From the NCBI GenBank assembly GCA_035771175.1, contig CM069610.1:26378501-26442500 (forward strand): a DNA stretch of 64,000 nt. Reading direction: 5' to 3'. Positions within the stretch are counted from its first letter, which is position 1. Each line of letters begins with the position of its first letter. Below, one piece after another: positions 1 to 11,039 of the stretch. Position numbers and translations under genes: made by a program. The DNA comes from Paratinospora sagittata (lineage: Eukaryota > Streptophyta > Magnoliopsida > Ranunculales > Menispermaceae). The notes beneath the pieces were generated by a model. That model ran no database searches, was not told where the DNA came from, and saw only the letters and a list, made by a program, of their open reading frames with translations.

Positions 1-672
1 GTGTAGGTTGAGGTGGCACTGCCTTTCTAGAAGTGGTGGCAGTGTCGTGTGCAGCCTGCTCTGTCCTCGGAGGCAGCGGTTCATGATTCTGTGTTTCAGG
101 AGGTACTTCTTTTGTTGGACGGATTATGCGTGGCCTTTCTCTTTTCCTGGTTTGTATTTTCTCACTGGCAAGGAGAAAAATAGAACTTTTTAGGAAATGT
201 AGCCAAGTATAGTGATATGATATTCTCAGCAATTCATAAGTTCGAGAGTTCTGCAATTATAAAACCACCTATTTTTCTAGGTATGGTGTAAGGTTTTGGT
301 AAGGAATCAAAGAATCTCACGTGCCTCGTATGTTTGGCCAAGGGATAAAATAAGGTTGGAGTGTTTGTATAATATGTATAAATTCTTGAAAGTATTTCAA
401 ATATTTTGTTTTTTGGTTTTATGAACGTACTTACCTTTTTAAAAAATCCAAACGAGTCATAGAAATTCTAAGACTGGCCTCAACAAATGCCCTAGTCTAG
501 CGTTCTATCGCATTCTTATGTGTTCAAACTCTGTTCCTTAGCCTTTCCGATTATTATCCGAATTCCTGTGTCTCATACCACATGAATTTGGTAATAAGGG
601 GTACAACAAAGTTAAGTTATATGAACACGGTCTCTAAAAACATCGGTTGAAGAAAAGTTCACTAATAGTATC
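1..672. other. Unassigned AT-rich sequence
   Basis: I see no coding region, repeat structure or RNA gene that I can support here. The only ORF, 61 codons at the left edge, has no recognisable motif and biased low-complexity composition. This could be flank or an old degenerate repeat cut by the window edge. Confidence 0.4.
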
Positions 673-1958
673 TGATGCATGCAAACCGCAAGTGTACGAT
701 TGCCAAGTTATAATATAAATCAATGAGAATCAAGTATAGTCCTCAGGGATTGAATTACTACACTAATTATATCGTTCCTAGCCCTAATTTTATCTAGAAA
801 ACCAAATTGTGATGATCAGTGAACTAAAATATTAATTAAACTAAAACACTAATTAAAAATAGAAATTTATCAGAATTTTGTGGAGAAAAATTAATATTAA
901 AAACATCTAGAGATTAGATTTCACTTAATTATCAATTATGCAATATTAGTCATCCTCATTATCAAATTGTTATTCATGTTTTTAAGTCAAAATCCTATAA
1001 TTCCTAACACCCTTTGTCGAGTGTTGCGTTAGAATCTATTACCAAAATACTAGTTTCGATCTATTGATAAAAACAAATACAGTAGCAATGCATTAAGCAT
1101 TGTGATTTTCCTACAACTTCATAAGATATTGCATATCTATCGATACTACGACCATCTCATGTCATATTTCTCATGTTCTAACCTAGAGAACCTTCTATCG
1201 AGTGCCGCCCCCCAAGTCTATGATCATTCAATCCGTGGCCAAGAAATAGATTACGAATAAATCATTGATAATAAATAAAAAGTAATGTTATTGCATAATC
1301 TCTAATATAGGATCCATCTCCTCTCTAGACTAACAAGTTAATTCATAACTTGGAATAACAAAAACCAAAATATGTAAAGAAACAAGAACATAAACATCAA
1401 AACCCTAACTAGTTGCTATTGAACTTGTAAAATCCTCCTTGTCTCCAAGTCTTCTTCTTCGCGTTCCTTCGCTCCTAGCCGTCTTTTTCTCTTCTCCAGT
1501 GTATTCTTCTCGAAAAACCCTAAATTTTGATGTATAATATGCCCAAAAATTGTGTGGAATTGGGATTCGAAAGTGGAAAAAAATCCCATAAAAAACTTGT
1601 TAAAAATGTATTTGAAAATCCCTTTCAACGCCGTGGTGCTCAATTCCAGCGCTGCGGCGCTCCGAGCCATAATCTCCTTTTGCGTTTCACCACTCAACAG
1701 CACCGTAGCGCTACATTTGAGCATCGCGGCGCCTAGAATGTCGGTTTTGGCTTTTTGCTTGTGGGACTTTGCCATTTTTTCACTCATTTTGACTTGGATT
1801 CTTCATGCTTCTCTTTTGCACTTTCTTGTACATGTTTTCATCATTCAAAACCATGACTAATACATCTAAATACCTACGAATCAAAGAAAATCAAATCAAT
1901 AACACACTAAAATATGAAATGGATCATTTTATAAACTAATAAACAAAATTAATGCATA
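673..1958 (+). mobile_element. LTR-like repeat, copy A (3'-truncated)
   Basis: The start, TGATGCATGCAAACCGCAAG, and the whole course of the sequence match a second copy at 62188-63581. Shared features include the CGCAAGTGTACG box, the CCTCAGGGAT box, a TCTATGATCATTCAATCC-like box, and a GC-rich island (1627-1735) in otherwise AT-rich DNA. Copy B has a TG...CA structure and TSD-like flanks, so the repeat behaves like a solo LTR of a retroelement. Copy A lacks roughly the last 120 bp and runs directly into hAT transposase sequence. I see no coding capacity; ORFs inside are not conserved between copies. The family name is unknown to me. Confidence 0.65.
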
Positions 1959-3243
1959 ACTTGTTGACTCTGATGAAAGGCCACCGATGGGTTACATATA
2001 TGAAGCCATATATGAAGCGATGGATCGTGCAAAGGAGAGGCCATTGCTAAACATTTGGGTGGTGTGAAGAAGAGATACAAGGCCATTTGGGAAATAATTG
2101 ATGAAAGATGGGATCTTCAATTGCACAGGCCTCCACATGCAGCTAGTTACTTTCTAAATGCAAGATTCCAATATGATGAACAATTCAAAATGGATCTTGA
2201 AGTGAAGCAAGGATTATATGATTGCATAGAAAGAATGGTCTCATCTACTATAGAAAGGATTTTGATTGATGACCAAATGGACCTATTCAAAAGAGCTGAA
2301 GGCATGTTTGGGAGAGAAACAACGAAGCTTACAAGAGCCACTAAAATACCTGGTATGTGAAGTATTGATTCTTGAACAATGTCATGATTTGATTAAATTT
2401 ATGATTTGCTTTAAGCCTATGACTTTATAATTTGAATTTTTATTTTACAGCTTATTGGTGGGAGAGTTATGGGGAAAGCATTTCCAATTTGCAGAAGTTG
2501 GCAATAAGGATTTTGAGTCTGACTTGCAGCTCTTCTGGTTGCGAGCGGAACTAGAGTACATTTGAGCATGTAAATGCTTAGAGTTAATTCTAAATTATAA
2601 TCTTTGATTTATTTAGTGTTTATTAAATTTGACCCTCCTTCATTTTATTTTACTAGATTCACTCTAAGAAACACAACCGCCTAGAGCAAAAAAGATTGAA
2701 TGCACTTGTATTTGTAAAATACAATTTGCAACTTCAAGTTCGAAAAGAAAAGTGGTTCGAATCAAAAGACCAAACCAATGATCCAATATGTCTATTTGAC
2801 ATGGATTCGGATGATGAGTGGATCACAGAAAAAGAAGACCCTAGAAAGCAACTCGTGGTTGGATTTAGACGAGTGCTTTGGAGAAGAAGAATGTGAAGGA
2901 AGCAATGCGCGTGCGCGTGCGCCTATGTCACAAAGAAAAGGTATTTAAAATTTTAGCATTACAATTTACAAATATAGAATTTGATTTGGTTTCTAAAGAT
3001 AAATTTTTTAATTTCAAATGAAGTATATTAAAGTGTTTGCAATGCTTTATTTAGGACCAAGGAATATGTGATATGTTGCTCCTGGTGATAAAGGAAAAGG
3101 AGTGATGCAATAAGGAAGAGGATGAAGATTCTTCTGAAGAAGAGGATGATGAGGAAGAAGAAGAACAACAAGGAGTAGTACAAGGCTTAGTTGATGAGGA
3201 TGAAGATGAAGATGAAGAGGATGAGGACGAGGAAGATGAATGA
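1959..3243 (+). pseudogene. hAT transposase, C-terminal half, decayed
   Basis: Four exon-like blocks can be read. Block 1 (1959-2352) encodes a GYIYEA...DRAKE segment followed by IWEIIDERWDLQLHRPPHAA, typical of plant hAT proteins with a zinc-finger BED/DUF659 layout. Block 2 (2451-2569) reads AYWWESYG...SSGCERN, and block 3 (from 2657) reads HIHSKKHNRL...DEWITEKEDP, the hAT dimerisation region. Introns 2353-2450 and 2570-2656 have GT...AG ends. A run of Glu and Asp closes the frame at 3241-3243. Damage: a short YEAI duplication and a frameshift near 2037, a TAG in place of the expected Trp at 2552-2554, and a one-base shift near 2855. A functional transposase is excluded. Confidence 0.8.
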
Positions 3244-3670
3244 ATGAGTTGGTGTTCAAGACTTCAAGTTTTTTGAATGTAATTATGTGAAATTGTGAAT
3301 AGTTTACATACTTACATACTTATAGAGTTATAGGCTTATAGGTTATAGTCTTGTAGGTATTCTTTTTTGATGTAACTTGGAGATTAGAATGCACCTAAGA
3401 TGATGAATTGTAAACTAACTCCTTACCTTACTCTATATTTTGATGTTTTATGCCTTTAAATCGTTGTGAAATAGTGATATAAACTTTGTTTTTGAAGGTT
3501 GAGGCTTAGTTTTGAATATTTAGATAAATCTATTATTGTTATATTATTTCTGATTTTTCTATTTTTTTTTGGTGATTTTTTATAAAATCGGAAAAAATCT
3601 TACGATTGACGATTTGATTTGAATCTTACCCTTGGCGATTTTCCTATTTGATTCCGGCTTGACAACTATG
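1959..3670 (+). mobile_element. hAT DNA transposon, 5'-truncated remnant
   Basis: This holds the 3' half of a hAT transposase gene followed by AT-rich 3' sequence. The 3' end reads GGCTTGACAACTATG, whose reverse complement CATAGTTGTCAAGCC resembles hAT terminal inverted repeats. The left side is cut where LTR-like copy A begins, so no 5' terminal repeat or target duplication can be paired. The right end abuts Ty3/gypsy gag-like sequence at 3671, which suggests that the element inserted there or that a deletion joined them. Confidence 0.7.
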
Positions 3671-3671
3671 G

Positions 3672-3900
3672 ATGCGACCAAGAAATGAGATTGTCCATGG
3701 TGGTGATAATTGGCATTGGGATACCATAATCAAGATCGACATACTCAAATTTCGTGGCAATCTCAAGGTTGATAAGTTTCTTGATTGGCTTAACACCGTT
3801 GAGGAGATCTTGGAATTTAATGAAGTTTTAGATGATCGACAGGTTCCATTGGGCTACCTGACAAGACTTGGTGGCTGAGCATTATAATGACGAGATAGCG
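3672..3900 (+). pseudogene. Ty3/gypsy gag fragment
   Basis: The 68-codon frame contains IIKIDILKFRGNLKVDKFLDW, matching the N-terminal part of plant gypsy gag proteins, where an xIPxFxG-type motif is followed by a WLxxVE segment (here WLNTVEEILEF). Gag would form the retrotransposon particle. Only the start of the domain remains. The frame ends at a stop just before the expected RGRAxxWW segment, and the sequence then continues into integrase-related DNA, so an internal deletion removed the rest of gag and most of pol. Confidence 0.65.
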
Positions 3901-4830
3901 GCTTGGAAGCCAGTAAAGGCAGAACATAGATTATCCTTAGGTCTACTCCAACCTCCACCTATCGGGGAATGAAAATGGATTTTGTTTCAGTTTTGCCTTG
4001 AAAAACAAAGGGCAGGATGCTATCAGGGCCATTATAGACTTGCTAACCAAATTGGTCCAATTCCTACCCATCAAGTTTACTGACATCCCTGCAAAGCTAG
4101 CCAAGTTGTATGAGCAAGAATTGTTCGCCTTCATGGGATACCCCTAATAGTATGTGATCGTGACCCTAGATTCACCTCTCGATTCTGGTAGAGTTTTCAG
4201 CACCGGATGGGCTCCAAAATCACCATGAGTACTTCCTTCCACCCACAGACTAATGATCAATCAGAACGTTTGATTCAAATCTTAGAAGACATGTTGAGGT
4301 GTTGTGTTTTGGACTTCCACGATGGATGGGCCAAGTATTTGCATTTAGTTGAGTTCGCTTTTAACAACAATTACCAGGTAAGCATTAGCATGGCACCCTA
4401 TGAGGCTTTGTACAGCAAACTTTGTAGATCACCCATTGTCGACCACAATTGGGTCCAGATTTGATTCTCCAAACAAGTGAAAGGATTGAGTACGTTAAGG
4501 AACACCTTCGAACCGCCCCAAGTAGGCACAAGAGTTATGTAGATAAAAGGCGCCGTCCCTTAGAGTTCGAGGTGGGAAATTCCGTATTTCTAAAGGTACA
4601 ACCCACTAGGGGTGTAGGATGTCTTGGCCTCAAGGGAAAGGCATCTTCTAGATTCGTCGAGCCGTTTGAGATCATCAAGCGGGTCGGCAAGAGAACTTAT
4701 CAGTTAGCTCTTCCAACGTCAATGTCTAAAGTATAAGATGTTTTCCATGTCTTGATGCTTAGAATGTACCACCCAGACCCCTCATAGATGATTCCACTTG
4801 TTGAAGTTCAGATCGAAGAAGACAATACAT
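3901..4830 (+). pseudogene. Ty3/gypsy integrase, decayed
   Basis: Integrase would insert the cDNA into host DNA. Visible blocks are VKAEH followed by LLQPPPI before the core, MDFVSVLP (first Asp region, about 3973), AIIDLLTKLVQF, CDRDPRFTSRFW (second Asp region, about 4152), and FHPQTNDQSERLIQILEDML (Glu region, about 4265). The C-terminal part continues with HKSYVDKRRRPLEFEVG and a FEIIKRVGKRTYQLALP segment, and ends near VFHVLMLRMYHPDP. The three acidic residues are present in translation but spread over different frames with stops (for example SRFW followed by TAG), so the protein is not made intact. Confidence 0.8.
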
Positions 4831-4935
4831 ACTAGGAACAACAAATACAAATCTTGAACATGAAGACACAAGAACTCCGAAGTAGGAACAATTCCATTAA
4901 TTAAAGTTTTATGGAACCATCATGGATTGGAGGTA

Positions 4936-5007
4936 GCTACTTGGGAACTTAAGCAAGCCATGAAAGAGAAAGCTACTTGGGAACTTGAGCAAGCCATGAA
5001 AGAGAAA
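4936..5007 (+). repeat. 36-bp in-frame tandem duplication in gypsy pol end
   Basis: Two adjacent 36-bp units (4936-4971 and 4972-5007) differ at one base and encode ATWELxQAMKEK twice. This segment is the usual gypsy pol C-terminal motif in which a hypervariable linker precedes ATWE...KYPDLF. The unit is 12 codons, so the frame is kept. Confidence 0.8.
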
Positions 5008-5039
5008 TACTCAGACTTGTTCAAACAACAAGGTATTGT

Positions 5040-5878
5040 GTATGATTGAATAACTGTAAGAAGTTTGGCATATATGGATTTGGCCAATATGACTTCTTTG
5101 CAATTCTGTCAGTCATGTTGCCTTATACCTGCCCCTATCCTTATTATTATGACATGCTATTAGACTTCTAATGGTGCCAAACATTCTATTATTATATTTT
5201 TTCCGGATGTCAACCGATGATGAAATGCACGACATCTTCAAACCACTGCATAATTTCGATGATGACCCTGTTCCCTATCATTCGTGATCATCCTCCACTG
5301 CTTGAGGCTTGGTCCCAAAAAATGCAACACTAGATAGCCTTACTCGGAGCTAGGCGTCGTTATATCAATTAGGATCCCAATCACTAGATAACAAGGCTAA
5401 TTCCAGTTACATACGTGGAAAGTCCTCCACCACCACTCGTGGTACCAGCTCCAGACGAAGCAGGACCTTCTATGTGGAGGACCCTCAACTAGCCATGGAG
5501 GTGTTGAACTAAAATGACAGCTAGAAAGCGACTACCATTTTCTAACTAGATCCTCAGGATTAATGTTGTGTGAGAACTAACACCTTCGTCGGTGATCCAG
5601 ATCTTAGACGACTCCTAGGATGACTTCGAGACCTTCCAGTCCCCAACCCCTGCGCAGTCAAAGAATTCTATAGCCTCGAGTGTTGTTCGCAGCCCACATC
5701 GGACAAGGGTGCCTCAAAACCATTGTGTGGGATAACCAAAGATACTTACCCTATGTGGACAATTCAGATGATGATGCCTCCTTCGGTAAGCTTATTTTAT
5801 CACCTCCACGCTTGTATCACACAACTCCACTTAGGCTATGTGAATTTCGAGGACGAAATTCCTTTAAGGGGGTTAGAG
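5040..5878 (+). other. 3' internal sequence of gypsy remnant 1
   Basis: No domain is recognisable in this stretch before the 3' LTR. Short open frames, including one of 67 codons at 5680-5883, have no known motif. The last bases (GGACGAAATTCC, then AAGGGGGTTAGAG) are the purine-rich end that precedes plant gypsy LTRs and would act as polypurine primer. Confidence 0.5.
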
Positions 5879-7272
5879 TGTGATACCTCAGGTATTGGTT
5901 TATAGTTAACCTTAATCAGTAAACCTTGATTAAATGTTAGAATATTAGATCATTACATGGCATTCATGATAATTACTTGCTTGCCTATATCCTCTTGGCA
6001 TGATTTATTATTGAAAGTATATTGATGGGTTCTTCAAAGTAATATTAGTATTACATGGATGTTGAATATTTTGATCTTGTCACACATGATATAATGTACG
6101 CACATCATCCATTGGCCATGATCAATGGTATATTATGCATCTTGATGGAAATACCTTAGGGTGATAGTAGTAGATTGTGAGATGACCTTATCATAAATGA
6201 ACCTGAGATAACCGTATCATAAGACATTAAATGTAACTAGTCATGAAATTGAATCTAGATGATGAACATACCAAAGGTGGATGATGAATTATCGATGGGC
6301 TAAATCGTACCCTCAAATTGAAAACAACTATTAGCCCACTCAAGAAACCTCCCCACATTTCTTATGGAATGGTTTTTTGGAACATTCTTATGGAATAGTC
6401 CTAAGGACCGGTCCCTTAAGGCCTTAGGGCCCATTTGAAATGGTTGGTTCCTCCTAGAGCCTAGAAATCGGGTCGTTGGTGTCATGCACTCTACTATCAA
6501 CGAAGACTTGCAAGAAAGGGATGAAGGCTTAGGTTTGCATAGTTTATGTTTTTCCATAGGGTTTTATACTTAAATTATTTATGACATATTGCACTCATGC
6601 ATGCATTTTGTAGGATCTCGTGGATCTCCATCTTACATACGAACCCTATGATTTCGGATGGGTTGGTTTGTGCCTTGTGCTAAAAGTAACTTTTGGGTGT
6701 CAATAGCTCCTTGTGAGGGCTTTATCGATTATGCTAAACTCAACCCTTGGCTTGAGAACCGACATACATTTCATGCTATTATAACGTTCACGCACCTGAT
6801 TAATTATTTATGCTTGATAAATGTGCATGTGGATGACTTGGTGATATTTGATGTATTGATTACCATAAACTATGTAATATCTTGGTTGACCCACTGAGGT
6901 ATGCTCACTCCCATTGCTAACACTTTTCCCAGGGTCTAAGATGGTTTCGAGTTGAGGTATTTTGAGGACCTCCATGAAGGGCCGTGCGGGTCGTAGCCTT
7001 TTTATTTTGTTTTAAATTTTAATGGTAGAATGTCATTAAACTTATATTTAAGCCGTGATGTCCGACTTTTGAACTTATTGTAAACGGGAGACTGTTCTCC
7101 CGACTTTCTCATACACTTTAAACTGGTTCGTGGAATATAATTTTACGCTTTTGTCACATGAGGATGTTGGGTTTTGACCTGATTTGTAGCATGCTGTATT
7201 ATTGTATTATTCCATTATTACCTTGCATGTGGCTATGTTCTTGCTTGTGGCTGGTATAAGTGGGGTGTGGCA
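5879..7272 (+). mobile_element. 3' LTR of gypsy remnant 1
   Basis: The LTR starts TGTGATACCTCAGGTATTGG directly after a polypurine stretch and ends near GGGGTGTGGCA (7272). This gives TG...CA ends and a length of 1,394 bp, normal for plant gypsy LTRs. The end was set by the TG/CA rule and the GGGTGTGGCA motif, so it could be off by a few bases. No second LTR is available for comparison. Confidence 0.6.
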
Positions 7273-7409
7273 CTTTTCTTATTTAGGCTTGGACCATAGA
7301 AAACAAGTTTAGTTGTATGATGAACCAACAACTATCAAAATATTTAAGTAAGCCCATCAAGATATTTAATTGGTTTCTCATATTACATCACAGTTCTTCA
7401 GAGCTTATG

Positions 7410-8274
7410 AAAAGAATCGGGCACAACGCTGATTTAGACCTTGGAAGATATACTTTGGGCTTGCATCTTAGATTTCAAGGGTAACTAGAGCAAATATCTG
7501 CATTTTGCAAAATTTGCATACAATAATAGTTACCAAGCAAGTACAAAAATGCCCCCTTATGAAGCTTTATATGGTAGACCTTGCTGATCTCCTTTGTGCT
7601 GGGCATACCTCGAAGAAAAATAAGTACTAGTCTAGAAATGATTCAGTTCAAGATATCACAAAGAGGATTTAGACAATTAGAAATAGATTTGTTACAACTC
7701 AGGGTAGACAAAAGAGCTATGTGGATCAAAGACAACGACCTTTGGAGTATAAAGGAGATAGAGTATTTTAGAAGGTAAGTCCCTACAAAATTATATGCAA
7801 ATTTAGTAAGAAAGGGAAATTGAGTAAGATTCGTGGGACTATTCGAGATACTTGAAAGGATAGGGGAGAAAGCTTATCGACTTGTATTGCCCTCACAGTA
7901 TTCTCAGATACATGGTGTATTTCACGTGTCAATGCTTAGAAAGTATGATTAGACCCTTCACATGTCATTGATTGGAGGGATATTGATGTTTGAGAAGGCG
8001 CTACCTATGAAGGACCCAAATAGATCTTGGATCAAGGAAGTGAAGCACTTAGGCTGAAAGAGATTATCTAAGTAAATATTTTATGGCAACTCCATGGAAT
8101 TGAAGAAGCTCTGTCGGATTCAGAATCTAAGATAAGAAAAAAAAATATTTGTTACCATTTAAGGATATTTAAGTGCCATGAGATATGGAGCGCTTTGGAC
8201 GATGTGCCTACATGTAAATCATCTTTTATCATTTATTTAAATTTTGGGACAAAATTTCTTATAGGGGAGTAGAA
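7410..8274 (+). pseudogene. Ty3/gypsy remnant 2: integrase end
   Basis: Heavily decayed integrase core and C-terminal sequence. Readable pieces are KYLHFAKFAYNNSYQAS, PPYEALYGRPC, a RPLEYK-like segment near 7740, GEKAYRLVLPSQYSQIHGVF, and VFHVSMLRKYD followed by LHMSLI. It closes with a GGGACAAAATTTCTTATAGG-type end and a purine run at 8262-8274, just before an LTR start. Nothing upstream (gag to RNase H) is visible. The reading frame is broken many times. Confidence 0.7.
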
Positions 8275-8451
8275 TGTAATACCCGATATTATCTGTAAAG
8301 GGCAAAATGGTCATCTTATTATTATTATTATTATTATTGTTATCATTATTTAATTCATTGTGATTGAATATGATTAACACCCTTAAAAAAAGAAAGATTG
8401 AGCTTGCTAATGAATTCCTTTATCAACATTTTTTGAATGATATTGGTGTTT
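8275..8451 (+). mobile_element. 3' LTR of gypsy remnant 2, first piece
   Basis: It starts TGTAATACCCGATATTATC right after the purine run and contains an (ATT)n microsatellite near 8315-8345. The LTR is interrupted at 8452 by an RTE LINE. It resumes at 16381 (TSD copy) and runs to 16761, where a second element interrupts it. The part after 22764 is probably its remainder, but its end could not be set. Confidence 0.6.
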
Positions 8452-9715
8452 CTCAACTCAACTCAACTCAACTAAGCCTTTTCCCAACTACATAGGGTCG
8501 GCTACATGAATCCGCTTCCTCCACTTTAATCTATCAAGGGCTAAATCTGCATTCAAATTACATGATCTTTCTTAATTATCTCTGTCCATATTCTCCTAGG
8601 TCTACCTCAACCCCTATTGTTACCATATAGTGTTAATAGGTCATTTTTCCTAACTTGTGCATCTAAAGGCCTACGTTGTATGTGTCCAAACCACATTAGT
8701 TTATTCTTTCTCATTTTATCTCCAATTGGTGCTACTCCTGCCATTTTCCAAATATGCTCATTTCTAATTCTATCTTTTAAAGTTTTACCACTTATCCATC
8801 TTAGCATTTGTATTTCTATTGCACTTAGTTTGTTAACATGTTGTTTTTTAATTGCCCGACATTCTGTATCATATAAAATGACTGACCTAATAGCAACTCT
8901 GTAAAATTTTCTCCTTAACTTCAATGGGATTCGCTTATCATATAATACTCTAGAAGCACTCTTCCACTTGACCCATCTTGCTTTAACTCTATGGTTCACA
9001 TCCTCACCTATTTCTTCTTCTTTATGTATAATGGATCTCAAATACCTAAAGTTTTCGCTCCTTGGTATCTCTTCATTTGTATTTCTACATCCACTAAAAT
9101 TACATTTAACGTATTTAGTCTTAGTCCTACTAATCTTGAACCATTCAGATTCTAGAGCCTTTCTCCAAACCTCTAGTTTAGCATTTACTCCAAATGTAGT
9201 TTCGTCAATCAATACTATATCATGAACAAATAGCATACACCATGGAATATCTTTTTATATATGTTTAGTCAATTCATCCATAACTAGTGCAAAAAGGTAG
9301 GGGCTTAAGGCAGATCCTTGGTGCAGCAAACCTACTGTAATTAAAAATTCGTTAGTTTCACCTATTGCTGATTTTATAATGGTTCTTGCCTCATCATACA
9401 TGTCTTTTATCAGTTTAATGTACCTAGTTCTAGTTGTAACTCTTTTTTTCCCTAATAACTACCATATTATTTCTCTAGGTTCTCTCTCATAGGCTTTCTT
9501 TAAATCAATAAAGACCATATGGAGGTCTTTCTTCTTCTCCTTATACCTCCCCATCAATCTCCTTAATAAATAAATAGCTTGCATAGTTGATCTCTCAAGC
9601 ATAAATCCAAATTAACTATTTGACCCCAAAGTTTTAGCTCGTACTCTATTTCTATTACTCTCTCACAATTTTCATTATATAACTCATCAATTTAATTCTT
9701 TTGTTATTTGCATAA
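8452..9715 (-). mobile_element. RTE-type LINE, 5'-truncated (main piece)
   Basis: A minus-strand LINE whose 3' end is a TTGAG tandem array (8452-8471 as CTCAA on the plus strand) instead of poly(A), as in RTE-clade elements. Its 3' region reads GATTCATGTAGCCGACCC on the minus strand. The body encodes RTE reverse transcriptase. The copy of TATTGGTGTTT at 8441-8451 matches TATCGGTGTTT at 16381-16391 (10 of 11), giving its TSD once the L1 inserted in it is removed. The 5' remainder is at 16355-16380. Confidence 0.8.
8607..9700 (-). pseudogene. RTE LINE reverse transcriptase, C-terminal part
   Basis: The enzyme would copy LINE RNA at the target site. On the minus strand the sequence reads MGRYKEKKKDLHMVFIDLKK (motif A region, about 9505-9550), then GSALSPYLFALVMDELT (motif B region), then MLFVHDIVLIDET at the start of the 209-codon frame. 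After that come the RTE thumb and C-terminal region (SRTKTKYVKCNFS, SVILYDTECRAIKKQHVNKL, NKLMWFGHIQRRP). The catalytic FADD box is changed to FVHD, which removes the first Asp. There is also a stop upstream of it, so the enzyme is inactive. Confidence 0.85.
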
Positions 9716-9716
9716 A

Positions 9717-9729
9717 TTTTTTTTTTTTT
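9717..9729 (-). repeat. Poly(A) tail of L1 number 1 (T13 on plus strand)
   Basis: Thirteen T residues immediately precede the L1 3' end and directly follow the TSD copy TTATTTGCATAA. Confidence 0.85.
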
Positions 9730-10101
9730 GACTGGAAACATAGATATTATACGTATGATAAAATAGTACAAAAATGAGGGGATGAGTTATCCCACGAGAA
9801 TTACATCGAAATCAGAATACTGTTCCAGTTCAAAGCCCATTCTCCAAAACTATACTCTAGGGAGAGTTTGCTAGAACTGACCCATCCCACAAATACAAAC
9901 ATATTTTTTTCCCAAACTTTCCAGCTACAACAAAAACTGTCTCGAAAGGCTACCATTTCTCTCTGCCTAGACACTCCATAAAACAACAAAAAGCACATAA
10001 ATCCAATATTTTTTACAACGATGATCATGTAGACTAACAGGATAACAAAAAAGGGAGCCGCCATCATCAGGGGGGCAAAGTTTTGGGCATCTCCTCGTCC
10101 A

Positions 10102-11039
10102 CAAGGATCAAAAATTCGATTTCGACTTGACTTCGGTCACTTGAAAATTGGAATTAATTCGGAGAAGTTTAATTCGACATGGAGAATTTTTGTAAAAATT
10201 CGCTAAATTGGAGAAGTTTAGAGAATTTTTACATATATGCTTAAATATCTAGATTTATTGCAGTATAAGCTAAAAACTAATATAAATAGACACTTTTAAT
10301 ACATAAGAATACCAATAAGTGACCTAACAAAATCAAAATTGTTAAGTGGGTTTATGAATTTGAAATGGTGGCTTTTGGTCTTAATTCGTTTTCTTTGTTT
10401 TGATATTTAATTTTGTGGTGGCTTGCTTCTCGACCATATACTTTGCTAGTTTGAATTCACCATGCTTAATTTATTAGTTTATTATTTAAATGTATTATTT
10501 TTTAATCTTGTTTTATAAGAGTTATCTAAAAGAAGATGACTTTGGGAACTTTTTTAATTGATTTTTAAGTTTTTCTCTTATTTCAACTTTATTTATTTAT
10601 TTATTTAATTGTTTCTTTTCTTCTCTTTTTGGTAAAAAATATCTCATAAACTACATAATTTGCTAGCTTGTTAAATTATTTTTTAAAATTTATATTGCTA
10701 TGTTAGTTGATGAAGTTGAAAATAATACATAAATAATACATAATTATTGGTATTTCTTTGTTTTCTATGAATGAAATGACATTTTTTTACTTCTCTGTCG
10801 AATTTCGTCGAATTTTGTTGAATTTTATCGAATTTTATCAAATTTTTTGTCGAATTTTTGCATTTTTGAATTGAAAATATAAATTTTATCGAAGTTTAAC
10901 GAATTTTGTCAAATTTTATCGAATTATTTCGACGAATTTTTGCATTTTTTATTTTACATCCACTTCGCACTTCGGTGGTAAAAAAAAAGGAGAATAATTC
11001 GTGGAAGTTTGCCGAATTTCAGAGAATTTTTGAACCATG
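10102..11039 (+). mobile_element. hAT-type MITE, family 1 copy 1 (938 bp)
   Basis: The element interrupts L1 ORF2 and is flanked by an exact 8-bp TSD CTCGTCCA (10094-10101 and 11040-11047). Ends are inverted: CAAGGATCAAAAATTC on the left and CATGGTTCAAAAATTC as reverse complement of the right end (14 of 16 identical). An 8-bp TSD with short inverted ends places it among hAT elements. There is no coding capacity. Near the right end (10795-10935) is a cluster of CGAATTT-type motifs. Related copies are at 34078-34988 and, inverted, at about 30170-30855. Confidence 0.85.

Larger units (their letters stand above)
3671..7272 (+). mobile_element. Ty3/gypsy retrotransposon remnant 1 with 3' LTR
   Basis: In order this holds a gag fragment, an integrase with all three catalytic-region blocks in broken frames, a 3' untranslated stretch ending in a typical gypsy box (GAGGACGAAATTCC followed by AAGGGGGTTAGAG), and a 3' LTR starting TGTGATACC. 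Protease, RT and RNase H are missing: gag jumps at about 3900 straight to the segment just before integrase. No 5' LTR is visible. The element is not functional. Confidence 0.8.

Noticed and set aside
3047..3259. 70-codon minus ORF rich in His, Leu and Pro
   Set aside because: It is the antisense of the acidic Glu/Asp tail of the hAT transposase.
8617..9225. Plus ORFs opposite the RTE reverse transcriptase
   Set aside because: Shadows of the minus-strand RTE frame, which has clear RT blocks.
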